A stretch of DNA of 64,000 bases from positions 1-64,000 of IMG/VR virus record IMGVR_UViG_3300036770_007999; one strand, given 5' to 3'. Origin of the DNA: a virus. Below, piece after piece: positions 21,602 through 30,744 of the stretch. The position numbers were made by a program, and so were the translations under genes. Position 1 is the first letter of the stretch, and each line of letters begins with the position of its first letter. The notes beneath the pieces were generated by a model. It saw only the letters and a list, made by a program, of their open reading frames with translations, had not been told where the DNA came from and ran no database searches.

Positions 21602-22865
21602 AAATGTGCGGGTCCTGTTTCAAAATATCAGTCATGGTGAATCGATCTTTGCGGATCTGTTCTAGCCGCAGGATGCGCTGTTTGCCTCGGCGAAGTGCTT
21701 GTGCGTACTGATCGGGCCACTGCTGTTGGAAGGTAGGTCTTTGCTTCAACTGCAACAAAGTATCCTGCAATACGCCCTTGGTACAATCTGCCAGGTGGTC
21801 TATTCGTTGATCCAATATTGATCTAGGCAATGCCAACGGACTCATCACGATGTCGGGAGAAAAACTGAAAATCACTTTGGCCAGAATATCTACTCCGAAT
21901 CGATCGGCCAATTGCTGTAAATTAATCACTTCAAACAGTCCCGGCAAGGTCAGCGTGAAGTCGATGCGCATCTGCCTCCGATGTGTGGCTATATCCAGTC
22001 CCTGGGCAAAATTCCTGCACCACTGGTCGTAGTCGAGCCCGGTGCGTATATATTCTCCTGTGATTCCGGTCCCGTCGAGACTGGCACAGATCTGCCAATC
22101 TCGCACATGTTGGAGAATATCACGGTAAAGATTGACACCACCATAGTCAACCCTAGAGAGATTAGTGTTATATCTAGCATATAGTTTTGCACCATCTCCC
22201 AATTCGATGATGCGTTTCATGTACCTCCAATGTTGCTCGTACATCAAAGGTTCGCCACCTACCCAGTAGATTTCCTCCACTCTGTGTTGCTCTACCGCCT
22301 CAGCGAATTCCGCTTCGATCTGGGTGTCTTGGAACCGAGTAATTTCCCGTCTTACTTCGGGCTTCATCCAATGATTTTTAGGATTCGACCAATCTACCAT
22401 GTTGTGTTGGCGTTGCTCGCTCTCCCAGGCCGAGCTCAACATGTCGCCACACGTGCGACATTTGAAATTGCAAAGATTTGAGAACCTGTAGTCCCAACTC
22501 ACTGGTTTCATTTCCGTCTGACCATCAGCATCAGTCTTTTCGATGGCTTCCGCATATTTGTGCCCAAACATGCTATTGAAGTAGCTGCGGTACACATCAG
22601 TGTTCAATAATTTTTGATTGCACACTTCGCATTCGGGCAAGGTTTCTCCGGCCATCATGCGACGACGCACCGACCGCATGTGATCTGAATTCCAGTGTTG
22701 TTCCAAGGTGATAGGCACGTATCTACCTGTGCCAGCTGATGTATCGATATACTGTTGGAAGTTCTGAGCTGGTTCTCGACTGGCGCAGCACATCCTGCGC
22801 TCAGTCTGTGGACTCAAGTAGGTGTGAGTCCACGGTGCCATGCACAGTGTTTCAGATCGGATCAT
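21576..22865 (-). CDS. Radical SAM protein 1 with N-terminal Cys cluster
   Basis: The 429-residue protein carries the radical SAM motif CNFKCRTC (132-139) with Cys at 132, 136 and 139. The GGEP motif follows in WVGGEPLMYE. Extra Cys at 8, 26, 27, 79 and 82 (LCMAPWTH, MCCAS, CEVC) form a twitch/SPASM-like auxiliary iron-sulphur site placed before the core. Radical SAM enzymes use SAM to make a radical that starts difficult chemistry, often on peptides or sugars. The substrate is unknown. Its start overlaps the next gene's stop. Confidence 0.85.
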   Translation of the reverse strand: MIRSETLCMAPWTHTYLSPQTERRMCCASREPAQNFQQYIDTSAGTGRYVPITLEQHWNSDHMRSVRRRMMAGETLPECEVCNQKLLNTDVYRSYFNSMFGHKYAEAIEKTDADGQTEMKPVSWDYRFSNLCNFKCRTCGDMLSSAWESEQRQHNMVDWSNPKNHWMKPEVRREITRFQDTQIEAEFAEAVEQHRVEEIYWVGGEPLMYEQHWRYMKRIIELGDGAKLYARYNTNLSRVDYGGVNLYRDILQHVRDWQICASLDGTGITGEYIRTGLDYDQWCRNFAQGLDIATHRRQMRIDFTLTLPGLFEVINLQQLADRFGVDILAKVIFSFSPDIVMSPLALPRSILDQRIDHLADCTKGVLQDTLLQLKQRPTFQQQWPDQYAQALRRGKQRILRLEQIRKDRFTMTDILKQDPHIYDWWQSID

Positions 22866-24066
22866 AGTCTAACGCTTCTGCTAACTCCCAGATCACTGCA
22901 CGGAGATTTTGTCCGCGACGTTGATCTAATCTCTGTATCTGTTCGCGTATCTGTTCCAAGGGCATGCTTTCACCGGCCGTCATGAAATCTCTGATCTGAT
23001 CAAAATGCTGTCGATGAAAGGGCCTCACAGTGGCAGTATCTAAACGGCGTGCGGCAAGCTCTTTGGCCTGCGGTGGCAAACTGGTAATGCTGAAATATCG
23101 TGCCTCGTGCAGCATGTTCCAGTAAATGAAATCAAAATCTTGCATGTCAATCCATTCAGCAAGACTTTCAAGATGCCACACATTGAAAATGTTTACCGTG
23201 CTGCATACCTGTAGTTGGATATTTTTGTTCACAGATCGCAGCCTACGGAATCGATCGAGATTGTGCATGACTTCCGCCCACACAGCATTGGTGCGCTGGT
23301 ATTCGAATCTCTCACCGAGATCATCAATGCTAAACGCTATCTCCACAGTCTTGAAATGTTTCCAAATGTTTTCGGCCAGTTCCGGATAATGCGTTCCGTT
23401 GGTGTTGTAGTGTATCTCAACCTGGGATGCTATGCCACGATCCACCATGCCCTCGAGTATGTCAAAATGTTCTTGGATCATGAAGGGTTCGCCTCCGGTG
23501 AATTCTATGTAACGGATCTGATCCATCATGCCGTCTATCTGATTCCAGAATGTGCGATTTTCTCTGGGCCATGCTCCCTGTCGCAGCATCTGATAATGCA
23601 GGCTGCTTTTACGGAAGGCAGGATCCGGAATGTGTGTTAGTTCTTCTGTGGCAAAGGCGGAACTGCTCCACGAACCGCAGATTCGGCATTTTAGATTGCA
23701 AATATTGCCCAGTTTGAGATCCAGGAACATCAGAGGTCTAGGATGGTCGGTCCATGGCTCATCAGAGATCATGTGTTTGAGTCTATCCAGCGTGTGCATA
23801 CGTTTGCTGGTCCTGCCAGCATCTTCTTCGGCCCAGCACTTGCGACATGTAGCAGGACGTTGCTCTGCCAGAAATGCTTGCCTGAGTTGACGCATGTATT
23901 CGCTGTTCTGCACAGTCTTGAGATTGGCACTGGCGAGATTGTATTTCACACAGTCAGAATCTACGATTTCTTCTTCAGCCAAACAACACGGTCGCACAGT
24001 CCCAATGGGACTGGTTTCTAGGCTGACCCAAGGTAACACACAAAATTTGCTGTGAGGTATCTTCAT
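22852..24066 (-). CDS. Radical SAM protein 2 with N-terminal Cys cluster
   Basis: The 404-residue protein carries CNLKCRIC (Cys123, 127, 130) and FTGGEP. The N-terminal part has FCVLPWVSLETSPIGTVRPC with Cys9, Cys27 and Cys28, then CRKC at 74-77, the same extra-cluster order as proteins 1 and 3. The C-terminal part contains no obvious Cys-rich domain. It is one of five such proteins lying nearly in series, which implies distinct substrates or steps rather than simple duplication. ATG24066 overlaps the stop of protein 3. Confidence 0.85.
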   Translation of the reverse strand: MKIPHSKFCVLPWVSLETSPIGTVRPCCLAEEEIVDSDCVKYNLASANLKTVQNSEYMRQLRQAFLAEQRPATCRKCWAEEDAGRTSKRMHTLDRLKHMISDEPWTDHPRPLMFLDLKLGNICNLKCRICGSWSSSAFATEELTHIPDPAFRKSSLHYQMLRQGAWPRENRTFWNQIDGMMDQIRYIEFTGGEPFMIQEHFDILEGMVDRGIASQVEIHYNTNGTHYPELAENIWKHFKTVEIAFSIDDLGERFEYQRTNAVWAEVMHNLDRFRRLRSVNKNIQLQVCSTVNIFNVWHLESLAEWIDMQDFDFIYWNMLHEARYFSITSLPPQAKELAARRLDTATVRPFHRQHFDQIRDFMTAGESMPLEQIREQIQRLDQRRGQNLRAVIWELAEALDYDPI

Positions 24067-25322
24067 AACAGCGCTTCAAGTTCTGGAAGATGATCTAGCC
24101 ATCGTTCGCGGCGTATGTCATCCAGTTGGTGAGTCTTCCTCCAGAAATTGTCTAAGAGATGGGTATTATTTGTTGCCATCATGAACTTGATCGCCGATTC
24201 AAATCCCACTGTGGCACGATTAAGTTGGTCGTATGGACGCAACCATTCTAGATGCTCCTCGAATTTGATTCTCAGCCTCTGTTTGTATTTGATAGGAGCG
24301 ATATCTATGCGATAGTGAGCAGGATCTTGAAGGATATTGACATTGAGATCTTGAGGCGCGATAAGCCCTTGTTCGACCCATGATCGATGGAAATCTGGCA
24401 GATGCCATGCATTCATGATTGACAGCGTAGGCGAGATGTAAAAATCCACGTCAGGGCAGACCTCTAGCATCCTACGGCGATTTTCCTCCACCACTGCCCA
24501 GTCCGTACCTTTGCGGATGTATTCAGCTCTCGATCCCATGGCGTCAAGGCTGGCACCCACTGCCACGGAATCAAATTGGCGCCAATAATCGAATACCGAA
24601 CGATCTTTGAGTTTGGTGTGTGTGAAGTTTGTGTTGTATATCAAACGTACATCAAATCTTTGGCGACGTTCCAGTTCCTCAAGGATGCGATAGTGCTCAT
24701 GCATCATGAGTGGCTCGCCACCGGCGAAGTAGATCTGTTCTACATAGTCGATGTGTGGCAACAACTGTTCCCACATGTCTGTTTCAGTCTGACCAGCATA
24801 GTTCAAGGGAACGTTGTTGCCACGCCATTCAGGACCAGCCAGTCGGGCCTGGTCTTGATACCAAGAGCTGGAAAATATGTGACCGCAACTGCGGCAACGT
24901 AGATTGCAAAGATTACTGAATCGGATATCCCAATAGGTCATCTCAAATGGTGTGGTAGCCAATTTCTTGATGTGATGGCCATGATGCTTGTTTGCGCTGC
25001 GCCGCCCACTGAAAAATCCCGACTGTTCTTGTTCATAACAGCGTGTGCAGGCCGGGTTGGCAGTTTCGCTCAACATATCAGCACGCAGTTTGGTCATGGC
25101 AGCACCGTGCCAGATCTCTGCCAGGGTATTTTCCTTGCAGTGTCCCACTGGATGTGCCATCTCTGCATGGCAGCAAGGATATGCTTCACCGGTAGGGTAA
25201 GCATGCAGATGTATCCAGGGATAGATGCAGAAGGTTCGTGATTGTTTGAGCAGGAATTCTTCACGTTCCGTGAGTTTTGTAGGACGAACCAGATCGGCAC
25301 TGTTGTAATTATAAACTGTCAT
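24063..25322 (-). CDS. Radical SAM protein 3 with N-terminal Cys cluster
   Basis: The 419-residue protein carries CNLRCRSC (Cys139, 143, 146) and YFAGGEPLM. The N-terminal cluster reads FCIYPWIHLHAYPTGEAYPC with Cys32, 50 and 51, then CTRC (92-95). The first 30 residues are an extra N-terminal stretch. NTNFTHTKL and the SLDAMGSRAEYIRKGTDW segment match the SAM-binding barrel. It overlaps protein 4's stop by 14 bases. The substrate is unknown. Confidence 0.85.
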   Translation of the reverse strand: MTVYNYNSADLVRPTKLTEREEFLLKQSRTFCIYPWIHLHAYPTGEAYPCCHAEMAHPVGHCKENTLAEIWHGAAMTKLRADMLSETANPACTRCYEQEQSGFFSGRRSANKHHGHHIKKLATTPFEMTYWDIRFSNLCNLRCRSCGHIFSSSWYQDQARLAGPEWRGNNVPLNYAGQTETDMWEQLLPHIDYVEQIYFAGGEPLMMHEHYRILEELERRQRFDVRLIYNTNFTHTKLKDRSVFDYWRQFDSVAVGASLDAMGSRAEYIRKGTDWAVVEENRRRMLEVCPDVDFYISPTLSIMNAWHLPDFHRSWVEQGLIAPQDLNVNILQDPAHYRIDIAPIKYKQRLRIKFEEHLEWLRPYDQLNRATVGFESAIKFMMATNNTHLLDNFWRKTHQLDDIRRERWLDHLPELEALL

Positions 25323-26643
25323 ACCACTCCTTCAACCCTGGAAAGGTTGCACCAAAATTCTTGTTACGTCGTTGGTCGTACTGCTGATAAAACTGTCGGA
25401 AATCATTCAGGAGTTTGGTGCTGTCAAATGCTTCACTGTGTGGAGTTTCCACTACATCTAAGTAATCGATCAGCCGTTGTACATGATTGCGTTCGTGTGG
25501 TTGCAGGTAGATATTGCTCTCCCACTGATCCAACCAGTAGCGCAGCCGATTTCGATGCCGCATACGGATGTGTTCGGGCAATACCAAGGGACTTTGGAAG
25601 CTAGGGAACCGCAGTATGTTCAAGGTGAAGTTGGGGAAGTCGGCACCGTATTGTTGTTTCCAGATCATGACATAGGTCAAGAATTCCGGCAGGCTCTCCA
25701 GGCACAAGGCATTCACAGTACACATCACATGCAGCCCCCGAAGCCTACGGATTTCCATGATCTGGTTCATGTTGTACACCCATTGGGTATAGTCTAGACC
25801 ATCACGGATGTATTCCGCATGTGGCCCTATACTTTCCATGCTGGTGTACAGATCCAGTTCGATGTCTGCACAGGCATCCAGCAGTCGTCGCACCGTGTCA
25901 AACTCCATGCCGAGATTTGAGTTGATGGCTAGTCGGGTTTGAGATCGCCCGGGGTTGTCCCGGAACCAGTCAATGAGCTGCCAGGTGTAGCCGGACATGA
26001 GCGGCTCGCCGCCTGTAACACGGAGTTCGTCCAGTGTGCGGTGAAGATCGGTTTCCCACCATGAGAAAAAAGCGTCCACGTACGGATTAGGTTCTCCAAA
26101 GCGAAAAAGTTGAGCAGCAGCATGATCGTGGGTAAAATGATTTCTGCCATCTGAAATGAGACCTTGGTAGGGTCCATTGTTCCGGATGTCTTTAACCCAT
26201 GTACTACTGAAAGCAGGATTACAGTAAGAGCAAGCAAACTGGCAAGTACGATCAAACGATATCTCAAGGGTTCGCAGATTGATATCCTGATCTGGCGGCG
26301 TGCCAGCAGCCTCATGTAGGTGATGTATTTCATAGATCTTGCTTTTATATATGCGATCGCTCACAGCATCTCGCCCCATGTCCTCGATCTTCCAGCAGTA
26401 TTCGCAGCCGGCGGGCCTCCGGCCCGCCTGCATGTCCGCACGATCCTGTTTTTTCAGATCAGTATTGTGCAGCAGTCTGGGATTGGTTTTCACTGCTTCA
26501 CGGTCGACCTGGTGTGCTGGCGGGTGGTGGCAACTGGTAGTCATACCGGATCCTAGCCATATGGTGGCGTTGTACCATTTGGCGCCGCAAAAACTGGCGG
26601 ATATTGGATCCAGCACCTGCTGGCGATATTCTAGGTCATCCAT
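25309..26643 (-). CDS. Radical SAM protein 4, second N-terminal subtype
   Basis: The 444-residue protein carries CQFACSYC (Cys134, 138, 141) and VTGGEPL. Its N-terminus differs from proteins 1-3: FCGAKWYNATIWLGSGMTTS, then SCHHPPAHQ (Cys38), LHNTDLKK and CEYCWKIEDMG (Cys80, 83). Protein 5 has the same order, so these two form a subtype with Cys-x-x-Lys-Trp, SC-x-HPP and CxYCWxxEDxG blocks. They may share a substrate type. The gene follows the TEK-family gene at 26636 with an 8-base overlap. Confidence 0.82.
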   Translation of the reverse strand: MDDLEYRQQVLDPISASFCGAKWYNATIWLGSGMTTSCHHPPAHQVDREAVKTNPRLLHNTDLKKQDRADMQAGRRPAGCEYCWKIEDMGRDAVSDRIYKSKIYEIHHLHEAAGTPPDQDINLRTLEISFDRTCQFACSYCNPAFSSTWVKDIRNNGPYQGLISDGRNHFTHDHAAAQLFRFGEPNPYVDAFFSWWETDLHRTLDELRVTGGEPLMSGYTWQLIDWFRDNPGRSQTRLAINSNLGMEFDTVRRLLDACADIELDLYTSMESIGPHAEYIRDGLDYTQWVYNMNQIMEIRRLRGLHVMCTVNALCLESLPEFLTYVMIWKQQYGADFPNFTLNILRFPSFQSPLVLPEHIRMRHRNRLRYWLDQWESNIYLQPHERNHVQRLIDYLDVVETPHSEAFDSTKLLNDFRQFYQQYDQRRNKNFGATFPGLKEWYDSL

Positions 26644-27772
26644 GTTGTTTTATGAAATGGAAAAATCTTTCAGGGAAAGACCTACGGGTCTCTGCAGTGA
26701 ACACATCTAGATGTTGTTGATTGTATTTACAGACATCCTCACAGGCCGCAAGAAAACTAGCAAGATCCTGATCACAGAGATCTGCTACCGTGTCGATGAT
26801 CCGATCCATTCGATCCTGTGAATTCTCTATCGTGTCAAAACTTTCGTCGATCACATGATTGAATGTGCGGAATCCTAAACATCGCAAATCACGATAGAAG
26901 CCCGGCGTGGAGGCCACTATGAAAGGATGACCCATGGCCAAGGGTTTGGCTATCTTCTCTGTGCGGAAACTGATGTCACTCTCGGCGCAAACAGTTTCGG
27001 TTATCACACTGAAATAGGTATCAAGATAGGCAGCAGGCTCTAGATATATTTCTCCCCATTCTCGACGGAACAGTTCTTGTTTGAGATAGGTCCGATCAGT
27101 GATGGGACCGAACACCGGTTGTCTATATCTCGCTACCTCATAGTGATCAGGTAGACGACGCAGTTCGGACGTGGTGGCCATGACATTGATGTCGCCCTCT
27201 ACAAAATCAAAATAACGCACCACAGTAGGTTTGGCATCCAGCATGGTGTAAAGGCTGTGATCCAGCAGGCCACGGCGCCGCATGCGTTCATAGAGATATT
27301 TCCTGTGTGGCCGCGCACGCCCGTTGAGGAAAAGAAAAGTGTATGGCTTGTTTTTTTGATCAAAGATGTCCTGTGTGCGCGACTGCGCTGTGCGATTTTC
27401 AGGATAGTCCATGATCCTGATCAAAAAATGATCCAGCGTGAGGCAAGCATATTGGGGCGCAATATCAGCACCCCCTATCAGCAATATCTTGCCTTGGATC
27501 ACACGTTCAGCAATCTTGATCTGCAGGATTTGCGATTCTAGCGTCCAAGATCCTTCACAGGCATTGCAAAAAATCATGCGGTATAGACCACTATCGGCCA
27601 TGTCACAGAAACGTTGCATGTTATCCAACAAATTTTGCCGCCCTACCACGTACACTGCCCCTGCTTGATTGGGCACCTCGGCAAAGTCATAGAAACAATT
27701 AGTGGCATAGGATTCTAACATGTCAAACACTTCGCTGAATCGGTCAACAAACAGTTTAGGCACGTTTTGCAT
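26636..27772 (-). CDS. 'TEK' family glycosyltransferase-like protein (copy 4)
   Basis: The start is set at 27772 (MQNVPKLFVDRF); upstream in-frame codons run into the neighbouring gene. The 378-residue protein has FLFLNGRARPHRKYLYERM, a pattern like fucosyltransferase-type acceptor regions, and SDISFRTEKIAKPLAMGHPF with LRCLGFRTFNHVIDESFD. It sits between two radical SAM genes of the same subtype (4 and 5). Glycosyl transfer is inferred from the TEK block only. Confidence 0.6.
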   Translation of the reverse strand: MQNVPKLFVDRFSEVFDMLESYATNCFYDFAEVPNQAGAVYVVGRQNLLDNMQRFCDMADSGLYRMIFCNACEGSWTLESQILQIKIAERVIQGKILLIGGADIAPQYACLTLDHFLIRIMDYPENRTAQSRTQDIFDQKNKPYTFLFLNGRARPHRKYLYERMRRRGLLDHSLYTMLDAKPTVVRYFDFVEGDINVMATTSELRRLPDHYEVARYRQPVFGPITDRTYLKQELFRREWGEIYLEPAAYLDTYFSVITETVCAESDISFRTEKIAKPLAMGHPFIVASTPGFYRDLRCLGFRTFNHVIDESFDTIENSQDRMDRIIDTVADLCDQDLASFLAACEDVCKYNQQHLDVFTAETRRSFPERFFHFIKQHG

Positions 27773-29144
27773 GCTGCTCACATTCTGTCCACCACTGTCG
27801 CATCTGTGGAAACACACCAAGGAAGTTGGTACCGCGACGCCGATCGTGTTCTGAGAAAAATCTCCAAAAGTCCGCGCGCTCCTGCGTGCAATCACGCTTT
27901 TGTCCATCTCTCATCCAGGCGATGTCTCGGCGCAGGCGTTGTACTTCAAAATCTCGGAATCCATTCAATGGATCGCGATCGGTTGCCAGGTTCAGTTCCA
28001 TCCAGTCAGCGGTGCGTTCCAGGATGGCAGCATAGCTTTCAGGCAGGATCTGCAGGCTCTGCCAAGCGGGCTGTCGCAGCACCGGTGTGTCAAACCAGAT
28101 GCGTTGATATCCAGCCGTGTTTTCTTTGCGTAGTTCTAAGATGACCTCTAACAGTTTCTGCAGACCCAACACAGATAGATTGTTCATGGTGATGATAAAC
28201 GTTAGACTGTTGCGCCCCGGTATCTCATCAAGCCATTGGGCACAACGACTTAGGCATAGATGGGCATCAAGACCGTGTCGGATGTATTCAGCATGTGCCA
28301 GGAACCCTGAATCTATCGACACAAACTGCATGAAATGTTCTATGTTTGTGGCACACAGTCTTTTGGTATAGTTTAGATACTTCTGCCACAGTTTTTCTTC
28401 CACTGAGAAATTGCTGGTTACATTTAGATGTAGGTCGGGCTTGGGCATGGCCAGCACATAGTCAAACACTCGATAGGTATTGCGATCCATCAAGGGTTCA
28501 CCGCCGGTCATACGGAAATGGCGCAGTCGAGGATACAGAGTGGGCCACCAGGCCCAGAAAGCATCTACCCAAGGATTATGCTCCCTAGCAGGAATAGGGC
28601 GACGCTCACCGCGAAAATGATCGGGATCATTGTGAGGCGTGGCAGTAGGATAGGCGCCATGCCTTTCTACTTCGGCCTGCCAGGTGCTAGAAAACTGAGG
28701 ACTGCAATAACTACAGGCCAGATTACAAGCATGATTAAAATTGACTTCCACATAACTGGGTATAACATCATCCTCATCTCCTGTGCTTGCAGCAATACGA
28801 TCAAAATCAATGGCTGCCCAGGGTTCGCCGGATCTGTAGTGTCTGTCAGACATCTCACCTAGATCTTCCATGTTCCAACAGTACTGGCATTCTGCCGGCC
28901 GTTCGCCGCGCAGCATCATCTGGCGTTGAACCTTTTTGTGAGCAGTGTTGTGCAGGGCGCCAGGTGTGCGTCCTATCTCTTCGATGGGTATCCTGTGTAA
29001 GGGCGGGTGATAGCAGGAATTGTTCATGCCAGTGGCGAGATGCAGGCTTACCTGCTTCCACTTGGCGAGGCATAGGCTGGGACTGACGCTGTCTAAACGC
29101 TGTTTCATTGCCTCGGCATCATTGAGGAATCGTGACTTTGTCAT
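27756..29144 (-). CDS. Radical SAM protein 5, second N-terminal subtype
   Basis: The start at 29144 (MTKSRFLNDAEAMK) is preferred; the longer frame begins inside the next gene. The 462-residue protein carries CNLACSYC (Cys140, 144, 147) and MTGGEP. Its N-terminus matches protein 4: LCLAKWKQVSLHLATGMNNS with Cys25, SCYHPPLH (Cys44), LHNTAHKK and CQYCWNMEDLG (Cys86, 89). The paired presence of proteins 4 and 5 with a TEK enzyme between them suggests a joint task. Confidence 0.82.
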   Translation of the reverse strand: MTKSRFLNDAEAMKQRLDSVSPSLCLAKWKQVSLHLATGMNNSCYHPPLHRIPIEEIGRTPGALHNTAHKKVQRQMMLRGERPAECQYCWNMEDLGEMSDRHYRSGEPWAAIDFDRIAASTGDEDDVIPSYVEVNFNHACNLACSYCSPQFSSTWQAEVERHGAYPTATPHNDPDHFRGERRPIPAREHNPWVDAFWAWWPTLYPRLRHFRMTGGEPLMDRNTYRVFDYVLAMPKPDLHLNVTSNFSVEEKLWQKYLNYTKRLCATNIEHFMQFVSIDSGFLAHAEYIRHGLDAHLCLSRCAQWLDEIPGRNSLTFIITMNNLSVLGLQKLLEVILELRKENTAGYQRIWFDTPVLRQPAWQSLQILPESYAAILERTADWMELNLATDRDPLNGFRDFEVQRLRRDIAWMRDGQKRDCTQERADFWRFFSEHDRRRGTNFLGVFPQMRQWWTECEQHAKRA

Positions 29145-29149
29145 TTTTG

Positions 29150-29848
29150 TCACGAGTGCAAGGCCAGCCAGGCCAGCACCGTTGGTTTGAGATACTCTGC
29201 AAAGTCTCGATGAGCCTCTGGAGTTGGGTGTTCGTGGCAAAAATATCCGTGCTCTTCCCACCAGCACCACTCTTTTATCTGCTGGTCCCAGGCAAATACC
29301 ATTTCGCGAGAGGGAACTATGGCATCTGCGTGCATGCGCCAACCCACATCGCTGGCTCCCCATCCTTGAATAAACCACTGACTGTTCAATCGATCAGCGA
29401 TCCATCTTTGCCAACTATGGTGCAGCACTGTCCATCTTGATGGCATTTCCACATGCTTTGGTATGTCACTCAACCCTCCTATCCAGGCTATGGGATTGGG
29501 TAAGGCATGTTGTATGTCAAGGAACAACTGTGTTTCAACACTGCGTCTCCGGGCGCCAAAAAAAGGCTCATTGATTATCCAATCGTGCGCCGATGTGCCA
29601 TTGATCTTGGCGCTGTCTCTGCCCGGTTCGGTGTAAATCCACACTATGGGACATTGCGGTGACAGGCGTTGAGCTCGCAATTGTTCTAAAATGTCCAAGT
29701 TACCTTGTCCAGGTCTAGCACAATGCTGATATTCTTTGCCCCAGAAATCTGCCAAGCATACATCTTGCGGTTGATCCTGGTTAGAATCATAGTTGTCTTT
29801 GGTGTAGCCTTTCCAGGCCCAACTGTCTCCGGCAAATATGTAGGTCAT
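29150..29848 (-). CDS. SGNH-hydrolase-like protein
   Basis: The 232-residue protein begins TYIFAGDSWAW, where GDS (7-9) fits the block I catalytic Ser of SGNH/GDSL enzymes. Near the C-terminus, HEHPTPEAHRDFAEYL has the His expected in block V. PGQGNLDIL near residues 46-54 could supply the Gly/Asn oxyanion residues. Such enzymes are esterases or acetyl-transferring hydrolases on sugars and lipids. In this operon it might remove or add an acyl group on the glycan. It overlaps the following gene by 4 bases. Confidence 0.65.
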   Translation of the reverse strand: MTYIFAGDSWAWKGYTKDNYDSNQDQPQDVCLADFWGKEYQHCARPGQGNLDILEQLRAQRLSPQCPIVWIYTEPGRDSAKINGTSAHDWIINEPFFGARRRSVETQLFLDIQHALPNPIAWIGGLSDIPKHVEMPSRWTVLHHSWQRWIADRLNSQWFIQGWGASDVGWRMHADAIVPSREMVFAWDQQIKEWCWWEEHGYFCHEHPTPEAHRDFAEYLKPTVLAWLALHS

Positions 29849-30708
29849 TTTAGATCTCGCTTGAGCTGCGCATAGATCTGATCACCAATGTATTGTTCAG
29901 GGCAGAAACGACACTGGTCTATGGGCTTGTCTAGATTGTTGATAAAATGCTGTTTTTGTTCCCTGGTATGATCGATTCTCAGTGGACGGTAATCCAGCAT
30001 CAGCACCCGGTCCTCGGCACTGAGAGTCAGTTGATGTTGTCGATCAAATTCCGGCAATACAGCCACTACCCCACATTTATACAGTTCACCACGGATAAAA
30101 TGATGGCAGGTTTTCATGTGACAGGTATCATGTGCTTTTTTTGGATCACTCTGGTGCAACGACAGTGCTCCTGTCTGCTTGACGATGGCACCTTGATGGA
30201 ACCACCAATTGTACTCAATCTTAACTGGCACCTTGGCCGAGTCGGTTATTATCATGTATTGCTGATAAAGATTGTCGCTATTGAATGTCACTGTACATGG
30301 TAATTGCAAAAAGTCATGTACTTTGGCAACGATTTCTTTTTTGTGTTGCTTGTTGTGGATTCCGATCCATAACTCGATATTGCGATGTTTTTGCAATAAT
30401 GGATATAAATCAGCCCTGCGGTCCAACCTAAAACCATTGGAAATGATGCGTATGGTTCGACCTGGCCATAGTTGATTGACGCCTTGCACCCAATCAAGAA
30501 ACGTGGGATTCATCAAGGGCTCTCCACCCAAGATCGAGATGCTGCCAATGTTGATTTCTTGTGCCCACTGCTGATATGTATCAGCATAGTCTGACCAGCG
30601 TTGATATCCGGTAAAGACATAATTATTAAAACGATTGCAACCTGGGCACGCAAGATTGCACATGTTAGTGATGTAAAATTCAACATAGGGTATGTGCAGT
30701 TTGGTCAT
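29845..30708 (-). CDS. Radical SAM protein 6
   Basis: The 287-residue protein has the core motif near the start: CNLACPGC (Cys17, 21, 24) and ILGGEP. The C-terminal part holds several Cys (HDTCHMKTC, YKCG and CRFC), which could ligate an auxiliary iron-sulphur cluster in a SPASM-like way. It lacks the long N-terminal extension of proteins 1-5. Of the seven it is the shortest. The gene is 36 bases upstream (in position) of the TEK copy 5 end, so it is less tightly packed than the others. Confidence 0.85.
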   Translation of the reverse strand: MTKLHIPYVEFYITNMCNLACPGCNRFNNYVFTGYQRWSDYADTYQQWAQEINIGSISILGGEPLMNPTFLDWVQGVNQLWPGRTIRIISNGFRLDRRADLYPLLQKHRNIELWIGIHNKQHKKEIVAKVHDFLQLPCTVTFNSDNLYQQYMIITDSAKVPVKIEYNWWFHQGAIVKQTGALSLHQSDPKKAHDTCHMKTCHHFIRGELYKCGVVAVLPEFDRQHQLTLSAEDRVLMLDYRPLRIDHTREQKQHFINNLDKPIDQCRFCPEQYIGDQIYAQLKRDLK

Positions 30709-30744
30709 GTCGATCTTGGTCGCTGCTTAATTTGTTGTCATTGC